Notes under the pieces: model-generated
Told to the model about the DNA's origin: nothing
Databases searched by the model: none
What the model saw: the letters and a program-made list of their open reading frames with translations, nothing else
Shown: one piece after another, positions 1 to 7,200 of the stretch
Layout: every line of letters starts with the position of its first letter
How positions within the stretch are numbered: the stretch's first letter is position 1
NCBI GenBank assembly: GCA_021838985.1
Contig: JAKCCC010000080.1
Coordinates: 1 to 7,462 of the forward strand
Direction of reading: 5' to 3'
Origin: Planctomycetota bacterium
GTDB lineage: Bacteria; Planctomycetota; Phycisphaerae; WQYP01
DNA: 7,462 bases
Position numbers and translations under genes: made by a program

Positions 1-141
1 CAGTTCCTCCAGCCGCGCGCGGCGGCGGGCCAGGGCGATCACCGTGGCGCCCTCCCGCGCGAACCGCCGCACGGTGGCCTGGCCGATGCCCGAGCTGGCC
101 CCGGTGACGAGGGCCACTTTATTGGCCAGAAGCCGGTTCAT
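1..141 (-). CDS. Short-chain dehydrogenase/reductase (SDR), N-terminal part, cut by window edge
   Basis: The first 47 codons of a classical SDR oxidoreductase are visible; the rest lies beyond position 1. The translation opens MNRLLANKVALVTGASSGIG, which contains the Rossmann-fold glycine motif TGxxxGxG at residues 13-20. Next come the first helix (QATVRRFAREG) and the second beta strand (ATVIALARR). Basic residues directly after strand 2 (R39-R41) are typical of SDRs that prefer NADP(H); the preference here is inference. The start is the ATG at 141-139, which overlaps the GH38 stop as ATGA and has a GAGG seven bases upstream. The substrate cannot be told, because the YxxxK catalytic motif and the substrate loop are outside the window. 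Its position at the end of a glycan-degradation operon would fit oxidation or reduction of a released sugar or sugar acid, but many SDRs have unrelated roles. Confidence 0.93.
   Translation of the reverse strand, partial: MNRLLANKVALVTGASSGIGQATVRRFAREGATVIALARRRARLEEL
138..141 (-). other. ATGA stop/start overlap between the GH38-like gene and the SDR gene
   Basis: The TGA stop of the GH38-like gene (140-138) overlaps the ATG start of the SDR gene (141-139) as ATGA. This is a classic arrangement for translational coupling within one transcript and shows that the two genes belong to the same operon. Confidence 0.9.
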
Positions 142-3100
142 GAATGGGCCTCGCCCACAACTCGAATGGTCCACACGCTCGACGCAGGCATCGCTACTTC
201 GAACTCGTGGTCAGTATGTTCCAGCCGCAGCCCGCGGTCCTCCTCCACCAGATTGGCCACGATAACCTCGCGCAGGATAAGCCGCGGCATAACGAGGCGC
301 GCCAAGGTCTGGCGTTTCCCCGGATTCCAGAGCCGCAGAATAAGACCCCGCCCATCTTCGGCGTGCTTACAAGCCAAGAGCTGTAGGGAGGGCGGTTCGA
401 CCCGCAGAAACTCCGCCGCGGGCGGCAGATCGCGCGGGCCCGAATGCCCAGCCAGCGGCCGGCTCGTTAAGATACCGCGCAGGGGCGTGGTGGCGGCCTG
501 GCCGAAACTGGCAGCCTCCGCGTCCGCAACGGCGCCCTCGGTGGAGCTGAACACGTACCGGAACAATGCCGGGCCGCTTTGTGAAACCGCGAAATTCGTG
601 CCGAAATTATTGGCGAAAATACAGGAATAAACCGCCCCGCCCCGCAGTTCCTCAGCCGTTTGCGGTGGACGCTCCAGATCCCGCGAACGCACGCAGGCGT
701 GCGCCGGCGAAACGCGGCTCGGCCAAAAACGCCCCACGCTGATCACCGGCGCATCCAGGCTGCTGCACAATACGGAATAATCTTCCCCCACCGCCGCCGC
801 CCAGTTTTGCACGGTCAGACGGTTGGAGAACGCCCCCGGCAGTAAATCGCAGCCCGCCTCGTGCACGTTTAGCGGCCCTTCGTAACGCCAGCGGGCCTGG
901 GGTATGCCAAACGGAAACGCCAACGCCGCTTCCAACAATGGCGTGGGGTCTTTCAAAATGTGCACGGACCATTCAATCCGCTTCATACCCGTGGCGAGCG
1001 TGATCGTATGCTCAATTTGCGGATGGCCTTTGGCCGTCTGGCGTACCCGCAGGGAGGCCACCAGCGGGCCGTTCGACACGCAGGACACGCCCTGACAGAC
1101 CGGCACAGATTCGTTACCCGTCGGATCACGCACCACCAGGGCGCCAAAGGGATGGGCGGCCTTCGGATCAACCAGTTCACGCTGCTGTTGCTTATCCAAC
1201 CACCGGACCAGGAACCCCGTTTGGGGGTCCACTTCCAACCGGTAAAATTCGTTTTCCAGCGTAGTTTCGGATGCCCGGACCGCCGCGGGAAAAACGGGAC
1301 ACTCGCCACGTGGCGCCAGGCGATAGGTGCGATAGCCCAGACCGGGCACATTCGTCGCGCAAAAGCGCAGATCGCGTTTCAGTCCAAGCGGTACTTCGAA
1401 AAAGCCGTATCGTTGGCCCCCGGCGGCCAGGCCGAGACGCTGGGCGGCATTGGAATCCGGGGCCAAGGGCGAGTCCAGGTCGACGATTTGATACGGTACG
1501 CACTGGCCGGTTTCCACGTCAATCAGGTCAAAATTGCCGGCCACGATCTCCAGGGGCGGATTGACGTGCCAGCGATCGGTCAGCAGCGCCGGCCGCAGGA
1601 TGGTGCCCGATCCATCACGCGCCGGTCCCGGCACCATGTCGCTGCCGCAGTTGTCGATTTCGCGCAACGGGGCGGTTACCCAGTCGCTGCGGAGGCACGG
1701 CCGAGGATTGAAGACCACCAGATGAACACCTTCCTGTTCCAGCCGCACCCTATCCGCAAGCCGTGCCATGGCCTTGTTGACCACGTCATGGGCCAGGGCA
1801 GCCGCGCGATAGGCATGCCCCGCCTTTTCCAATTCCGCAGTTTGCGCCGTCGGTCCGCACGGAAAGTGATGACCCCAGGTGTGCTCATCATGCCAGAGGG
1901 TTTCGGTGTAGGCTGCGGCGATGCGTTCAGCGGGATACGCCAGATCCGTGGCCAGGCTCGCGACCGTGGCCAGCGCTTCCGCGATCGGCACGTCGGCGTG
2001 GTTGCGACGATTGGCCGCGGTCGCCGCGGCGGTGGAAGTCGCGGCTACCGGATAGTCCTGCCCCGGCATATCCCCGCGCCATACGGGCAGATCGGGGCTG
2101 GCCGCGACAAAGTCGTGATAAAACCGCGCATTGGTGCTGCTGATCAGGCGGGGATATTCCCATTGCTCATTCCACTGACGAATGGTGCGGGAGTAGCCTT
2201 CGATATAAGGGGAATTGTCGCGCTCCCCGCCGCGCACCGGCCAGTGGACCAAGCTGTGGGGATAGCCTTGCGTCTCCAGCTGCAGCAGCCGCTTCGCCAG
2301 CCCGGGCAGAGCACTGTGGCAATCGCCGAATACGCCGCCATACCAGAACAGCACTCGGCTTTTATCCGGCGCTTCCCACCAGAATGCTCCCGGCAAATCC
2401 TGATATCCAAATAGTGCCTGTCCGTCCCAGAATGACGGGATTGAGTCGCCACCCCAACGGTAGTAATCCGGCAGGCCGCCGTAGAGAAACTCTATCCCCG
2501 CCGCGGCGAGCGCCTGGCAGAACCCCCAGGTAAAGCCGGGGATATCGTTGTGCTCCGCCGTGAGGATTTGAAGGCCATGCCGGCGCTTGAGTCGGGCGGC
2601 GTGGTAAAGACAACGGGCCAGCGTTTCATGCCCACATAATTCCGTCGTCATATTGCCAAAGCACCCGGTTACCTCGACCTGCCCCGACCGGAGCAATTTC
2701 AACAGGGCGCGAGCCCGGGCCGGCGTCGCCGCGCGCAGGTATTCATCGACGGACCAGACCTGCTCAACCGTGATCCGGAACTGCGCCGCCTCGGGAAACC
2801 GGCGCGTCGCCGCCGCCATGTCCACGATGGCATCGAGGAACTGGATATGCTGTGGAATCACATGTGACGCTAAATCGGTGTAGCCGGCGTCGTGGTGGGA
2901 ACGCTGCACGACGTGTACCGTCCAATGTCGCGGCGGGCGCCAGGGTAACTGGCGTCGGTCGGTCTCCCCATCGGCGGTGCGCAGGAAAAAGGTGAGCGTG
3001 TCGGCCCGCTCAAGCTCGTCAATCCACAGATCGTGTTGCGATTCGCCGGCGGCAATACACGCAAACTGCTGCTCCACTCGCCGGCCCGGGCCTTCGACCC

Positions 3101-3221
3101 ATAATGTGGCGGCGCAAGGCGTGCCACGGTTGCACAGCGTTACCTGCAGTAACTGCCGAAGCTGCCCATTGGCCCGCTTCAGAAACACCGTCGGGGCGAT
3201 ATTTAAAAAGTTGATGCTCAT
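138..3221 (-). CDS. GH38-type alpha-mannosidase-like glycoside hydrolase (divergent), 1027 aa
   Basis: A full-length protein with GH38 organisation: short beta-rich N-terminus (1-95), catalytic alpha/beta domain (about 100-370), helical bundle (about 400-490) and long C-terminal beta-sandwich (about 500-1027). Candidate metal and catalytic residues are H109 and D111 in SHHDAGYTD, the likely nucleophile D226 in AEHNDIPGF, and H444/H447 in WHDEHTWG. These correspond in order to the HxD, nucleophile Asp and distal His of characterised GH38 enzymes, which bind zinc and release alpha-mannosides with retention. The motifs differ from the common family forms, so mannosidase specificity is inferred. 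LENEFYRLEVDPQTG (655-669) and the following strands resemble the GH38 C-terminal domain. I chose ATG 3221 because MSINFLNIAPTV begins plausible fold sequence and lies 1 nt after the sulfatase stop; the in-frame ATG at 3305 would overlap the sulfatase. There is no Shine-Dalgarno and no signal peptide, suggesting a coupled start and a cytoplasmic protein. Confidence 0.85.
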   Translation of the reverse strand: MSINFLNIAPTVFLKRANGQLRQLLQVTLCNRGTPCAATLWVEGPGRRVEQQFACIAAGESQHDLWIDELERADTLTFFLRTADGETDRRQLPWRPPRHWTVHVVQRSHHDAGYTDLASHVIPQHIQFLDAIVDMAAATRRFPEAAQFRITVEQVWSVDEYLRAATPARARALLKLLRSGQVEVTGCFGNMTTELCGHETLARCLYHAARLKRRHGLQILTAEHNDIPGFTWGFCQALAAAGIEFLYGGLPDYYRWGGDSIPSFWDGQALFGYQDLPGAFWWEAPDKSRVLFWYGGVFGDCHSALPGLAKRLLQLETQGYPHSLVHWPVRGGERDNSPYIEGYSRTIRQWNEQWEYPRLISSTNARFYHDFVAASPDLPVWRGDMPGQDYPVAATSTAAATAANRRNHADVPIAEALATVASLATDLAYPAERIAAAYTETLWHDEHTWGHHFPCGPTAQTAELEKAGHAYRAAALAHDVVNKAMARLADRVRLEQEGVHLVVFNPRPCLRSDWVTAPLREIDNCGSDMVPGPARDGSGTILRPALLTDRWHVNPPLEIVAGNFDLIDVETGQCVPYQIVDLDSPLAPDSNAAQRLGLAAGGQRYGFFEVPLGLKRDLRFCATNVPGLGYRTYRLAPRGECPVFPAAVRASETTLENEFYRLEVDPQTGFLVRWLDKQQQRELVDPKAAHPFGALVVRDPTGNESVPVCQGVSCVSNGPLVASLRVRQTAKGHPQIEHTITLATGMKRIEWSVHILKDPTPLLEAALAFPFGIPQARWRYEGPLNVHEAGCDLLPGAFSNRLTVQNWAAAVGEDYSVLCSSLDAPVISVGRFWPSRVSPAHACVRSRDLERPPQTAEELRGGAVYSCIFANNFGTNFAVSQSGPALFRYVFSSTEGAVADAEAASFGQAATTPLRGILTSRPLAGHSGPRDLPPAAEFLRVEPPSLQLLACKHAEDGRGLILRLWNPGKRQTLARLVMPRLILREVIVANLVEEDRGLRLEHTDHEFEVAMPASSVWTIRVVGEAHS
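149..152 (-). promoter_or_regulatory. Ribosome binding site of the SDR gene
   Basis: GAGG on the minus strand lies seven bases before the ATG at 141-139, inside the last codons of the GH38 gene. With the ATGA overlap it supports this start and suggests that the dehydrogenase is translated both by coupling and by its own binding site. Confidence 0.55.
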
Positions 3222-3222
3222 G

Positions 3223-3609
3223 TCACAGATAATTAAGTTGGCCGCGTTTGAAGCGCAGGGCCGCCCCGGCCGTGTTGGCCTCCTTGCCGTCACCGGCCGG
3301 GGCATAGTCCCAATGTGAAGTCGCAGCCCGGCCGAAATCGACCACGGTTACAGGCGGCCAAACGGTTTTAACTCGCGTGGTCCGGATCAGCCACTCGAGC
3401 AGAAGCCGGCGGCATTCCTGAACCACGGGCTGATGCGCAGGATCGGTGTAAAAGTTACGCGTTTCATCGGGGTCGGACTCGATATCGTACAGTTCGCCGG
3501 CATCCTGCCCGCCGAACATCTCCCGCTGGTAATGGACAAACCGCCACTGTTTCCAACGCAACGCTTTGCTCCACGGATGTTCGGTCACCGCGACCTCCCG
3601 CACCGCCTG
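3223..3609 (-). pseudogene. Sulfatase, C-terminal fragment only
   Basis: About 128 codons end at the TGA at 3225-3223. The translation VREVAVTEHPWSKALRWKQW, then FVHYQREMFGG, then GELYDIESDPDETRN matches the C-terminal subdomain of alkaline-phosphatase-superfamily sulfatases, where the ELYDxxxDPxExxN signature is highly characteristic. A normal sulfatase is about 450-550 residues. Missing here is everything upstream, including the CxPxR formylglycine site and the metal-binding Asp/His residues, so no sulfate-ester hydrolysis is possible. In this frame a TAA stop sits at 3627-3625, only a few codons before similarity begins, and there is no start codon with a ribosome binding site; a GTG at 3603 is not a credible start. 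The preceding sequence belongs to a GH116 gene in another frame. The ~50-residue tail after LLLEWL looks native. The intact ancestor probably sat just upstream of the GH38 gene. Confidence 0.85.
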
Positions 3610-3628
3610 CGCCCCGGTTCGCGATTAC
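3600..3628 (-). other. Junction between GH116 fragment and sulfatase fragment
   Basis: GH116-like sequence in one frame (GTRNAVIANRG) changes to sulfatase-like sequence in another frame (AVREVAVTEHPW) around 3605-3620. A TAA stop in the sulfatase frame at 3627-3625 marks the outer limit of that reading frame. No transposon end, inverted repeat or target duplication is visible. A GCGGTG hexamer occurs twice nearby (3607-3602 and 3592-3587 on the minus strand), but both copies lie within ordinary-looking sulfatase codons. Confidence 0.75.
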
Positions 3629-4256
3629 GGCGTTGCGGGTGCCTTTGGCATCCTCGCCCTGAGCGAGGTGGCTTAGGTGGTAGGAAAACTCAAATTCGAC
3701 CGAGGCGCCGGCGGTATTGGTCAATTCATACTCTAAGACGGCGCAGGGGATCGACGAGTTTTTATCATCGCCGGGGAGAAACGGGCTAAAACCGGTGAGG
3801 CGCACCGCCAACGGCATATCGCGGTCCGTCAGGGGCACCACCCCAAATGGATACGCGGCGCTGAACCTACAAGTTCTCGAAGCGTGGGAATCCATCGTGG
3901 ACTCTTTCGCCGTAGCCTTGGGCCTGCACACCTTGATCGTAGATTTTACCTGCGGGCAACGGCCCCTCTACGAGCAACGTCAGCGGTTGGGCGCCTTCTA
4001 CGTGCAGAACGGCGAAGGCCGCTTCAGCGCCGCGTCGTCCAGCCGGCAGCGCGGTCGTGGTCGGCTGGTGGTGAATGGAAAAATCCTGAAATCCGCCGCA
4101 GCCGTTCAGGCAGCTACAGCCCGCACCGATGCCATCTAAGGGCATGGCAATTTGCAGCAGCGCATCCTGGGTAAACGTTCGACCCAGGAAAGGGCTTTCC
4201 AGCCGGTCGCCTTGGCCGCTGGTTCTTCGTGTTATTTCGCTTGCGGCCACCACCAT
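3610..4256 (-). pseudogene. GH116 glycosidase (beta-glucosidase/glucosylceramidase type), N-terminal fragment with frameshift
   Basis: The fragment encodes about 215 residues of the N-terminal beta-sandwich domain of GH116, the family of GBA2-like glucosylceramidases and bacterial beta-glucosidases/xylosidases. The first segment (4256-3870) carries AMPLDGIGAGCSCLNGCGGF, like the family's P-GGIG-G-G opening, and ends GFPRFENL then TAG. The second segment, one frame over, continues RFSAAYPFGVVPLTDRDMPL, then LTGFSPFLPGDDKNSSIPCA and EFEFSYHLSHLAQG, all strongly GH116-like. Full members are about 800-900 residues. The alpha/alpha-barrel with both catalytic acids is absent, so the piece cannot be an active enzyme. 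It lies 10 nt after the upstream hydrolase stop. The start could be ATG 4256 or the GTGs at 4253 or 4250; the GTGs are better spaced from the AAGGA at 4263-4259. No signal peptide is seen. Family assignment is firm; substrate is unknown. Confidence 0.85.
3868..3872 (-). other. One-base frameshift inside the GH116 fragment
   Basis: On the minus strand the reading GFPRFENL runs into TAG at 3869-3867. Dropping a single T (opposite base 3869) would give FENL-RFSAAYPFG, which restores an uninterrupted GH116 sequence. Similarity to the family is strong on both sides in different frames, so a one-base insertion or a base-calling error is the simplest explanation. Confidence 0.8.
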
Positions 4257-4257
4257 T

Positions 4258-4263
4258 TTCCTT
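4258..4263 (-). promoter_or_regulatory. Ribosome binding site of the GH116 gene remnant
   Basis: AAGGAA on the minus strand lies in the 10-nt gap after the stop of the upstream hydrolase (TGA 4269-4267). Its AAGGA core is only two bases from ATG 4256 but five and eight bases from the in-frame GTG codons at 4253 and 4250, so the true start may be one of those GTGs. Confidence 0.5.
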
Positions 4264-4266
4264 TTG

Positions 4267-7200
4267 TCAGCGCAGTGCGGCATCCGTCGCCGCTGGCGCA
4301 AGTAGGTTGAGCCACCCCATTGTTTCCGGATTCCACGGCCCGTTGACAATGGTCGTCCCGTAGCGTTCCATGTAGGCCCTCGTTCCGCGATAGTACTTGT
4401 TCAATAGGATGTCAAAGCGGCACTGGGCACCGGCGACGGGGTGAATTGCAGGCATAGCGGACCAGGGGATTGCGGCCTGATAAATCGTCAGGTGTGGCTT
4501 GACGGTTACAATCAATCTTGCGCCGGTAACCAGCTGGTTCGTGCTGTAACACCAGACCTGCGGTCCGTGGGAGGTTTGCGCCAAGCTGAGTTCAACGTAA
4601 CCTCGGCGCCCGTGCGGCGGAGCGATAGCCAACTGCACGCTGTCTTGCTGCCACACGGCGGACCCGCTCAGAACCTGGTGGAATGGCTGGTTGCTTCGGA
4701 CGTGGACCATAAGGTAGAGGTAGCGCTTGTCCCACAGCGTGTAGACGACGCCGGACAGGTCGCCCTTTCTCCAGTTTGCGAAGCTGCCATAGGTGTACGC
4801 TCCTTGGCTTAGATGCAATGGTGCCGCTGTCCCCCAATTTATCCAGTTACCTCCGATCCTGTGCACACGAGTGGCGTATGTTGCGCCAGAAAAGTCCACC
4901 GTCAGGGGGAAATGATAATGTTTGCCGCCACCGGCGCTAAGTTCAGCCTGCAGATGCCATCGGTTGAATGCCGGCACGGGTATGTTTTGCGGCAGTTCAA
5001 TCTGCAACGTGCGGCGTTCACCGGGTTCAAGGTTGCCTGCGGCCACCGCAACCAGCGGCCGGCCCGACGGCTCCTGGATAATCCGTACCGTGGCGCTTCT
5101 CTGCTGGGCGCCGTTGTTTGTAATTTCCAGCGGCAGCGGAACTTGCGGTAAGGGCCCCGGCACCACTCGGGTTGACGCCTGTAACGGCGGAAGAACCGTG
5201 AAGTTGCTGTACGCCAGGCGCACCAGCGGCTTGCCGGGAACGGACAGTACGGCAAGGATGGGCTGGTGAACAGTGGTGCCGGCGGTGATCTTAAACGGCA
5301 GCACCCTGGACCTTTCGGGGGCTATTCTGCCGGTCCAACTTCCGGGCGTAACGTGCCAATGCGGGGGAGCCTTTAAGGTAACGGTCGCTCGGTAGGGGTG
5401 AGAGAGGTAGGAATCCACCCGCACGGTCACCGGAACGGGCTCATCTGTCACGAGTCGCAGGTCTTCGACCAAAGGTGTTTTCTGGCCGCCCTGATACAGA
5501 TAGGGCCAGGCGGCAAAGAAAATTTTAGGGCCATGAACGGCCAGTGCAGCACATAGGTGTTGGAATACCGGATCAAGGCCGGCCAGGAGGCCGGCGAGAC
5601 GGTCATCGCCCAATTGATGGCACATCGCTGCTTCGTCGTGTACCTGCCGCCATTTTTCCAGAACCCACCGCACCGCGGGTAGATCAACATTGTCTTCCCT
5701 GACGGAATGTTCCAAGCGAATGGCCCATGAGTTCCACGCCGATTCGTGGATACCACCCCATTGCACGGGGCTCCGGCGGCATGATAGTGCCGCGATATGT
5801 GCCGCCAGAATCAACCGCCGAACGGTCTGAGCAACGGCGGCTTGGGTGGCGGGAGCAATGGTCGGCGCAGACGGCTGCCACTCCTCCAGAGCCCCAGCTA
5901 GGGTATGAAGCGAAGGCGAGTCGAGCCGGGCCAGATGCTTCCAAGGATTCATGTTGCGGAGGGACGAAGCCGCCAGGTTGCGCGCGTAGCGCCGGCGCGA
6001 CTGATCGGCCGCATTGGCTAACGCATGCTGCAGCATGACTATCGGCAGACCGGTCACATAGATCGGGGAGCCAGTGAGGTGCAGGGCTAGCCGATCGTCC
6101 GTGGGGGCTTCCGCAAGCGGATTACCGTACATGTCATACACGCGTGTACGATTGGTAACGCGGCGAAGCGTCAACGTGCCCCGGTTAGCAGGTGACCAAG
6201 CCATCAATAGCGGGGTATCGGCCCGCGCGAACATAACCGCCCATACCGTCGGATCGCGCCGCCACCAGCCGGCAAACTGACTGGCATAGGTAAAATTACA
6301 GAAAGCGTTGACCGAAGCGGCTGCCGGGTATGGCGCTCCGTTGTTGTAGATACCAAAATCACCATCCCAGCTATAGAGACCGTCGCGTATCAGGCCAGCC
6401 GCAGCGGCGATCGCAAAATGGCGCGGAATCCATTGCGCACGGCGCTGCTGGCCCACGAAAGCCCCTTCGGGATTGGCGGCATCTTGGGTATAACCGAATT
6501 CCGTGGTGAATTGGAATTTCATGCCACCCAGTTTGTCGATAAACTGGTTCACCCGTTCAAGTTGCCCCAGTAGGCCGAAGGTCTCGGGCGGATTGCCCCA
6601 AGTATAGGGATGGGTGACGATAGCGTCCAGGTCCGCAAACAGGCCGCGCCGCGCCTGCATTTCCAGCCAGCCAATATCCACACCGGCCGTAGCCGAGTTG
6701 CCGAGCATGGCCATTGGATCAACCGAGCGCACCGCCGCAGCACCATTACGGCCCACTTCGGTATAAAGGTATTTTGTGCGCCCGTTGTCCTCGTTGCCCA
6801 ATTCATACCATTGAACCAGCGACCCCAGGGCGGTGGACGCGCCTTTTAACAGCCCCCCGTAGGCCAAAGCAAAGGAGGCGCGATTCTCGTGATAGAAGGG
6901 AGGTTGGGTATAGAGGGTGGCCAGGTAAACGACACCCAGTCCCGCGTGCCTGGCTGCTTTAACGGCGTGTACGGCGCCGGCGAAGTCGAACTCACCCGGC
7001 TCCGGCTCCATGGGCGCCCAGTTGGCGAAACAACGCTGCCACGCGGCGCCGGTGGCGGCGAAGCGCGCTGGGGGATAGAACCACATCACGCCACCACACA
7101 AACCCCAATGTCGGACGTACAGGCGCACAGCGCGCCTTGCCAGCTTCTTCCTGACGTCGCCCATCAGGCGCGCGACGACGACAGAGCCGCTCGCATTCGG

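Noticed and set aside
960..2414. A 484-codon open frame on the plus strand.
   Set aside because: It lies wholly antisense to the GH38 gene, has arginine-, glycine- and proline-rich composition typical of a GC-rich shadow frame, shows no recognisable domain, and has no credible ribosome binding site.
3222..3305. An upstream in-frame start for the GH38 gene at ATG 3305.
   Set aside because: It would add 28 basic, low-complexity residues that overlap the sulfatase C-terminal coding sequence. The start at 3221 sits directly after the sulfatase stop and begins plausible fold sequence.
3587..3607. A repeated GCGGTG hexamer near the junction as deletion microhomology.
   Set aside because: Both copies fall within sulfatase-frame codons on the same side of the junction, and short GC-rich repeats are expected by chance in this sequence.
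3863..3875. Programmed +1 frameshifting to join the two GH116 segments.
   Set aside because: The site reads TTG-TAG with no good +1 re-pairing for the leucine tRNA and no upstream Shine-Dalgarno-like stimulator. The gene is broken again downstream, so a simple mutation or sequencing error is more likely.
3464..3931. A separate small gene starting at GTG 3931.
   Set aside because: Its middle is continuous with the upstream GH116 sequence after a one-base shift. Its first residues are out-of-frame GH116 codons and its last ~45 residues are out-of-frame sulfatase codons.
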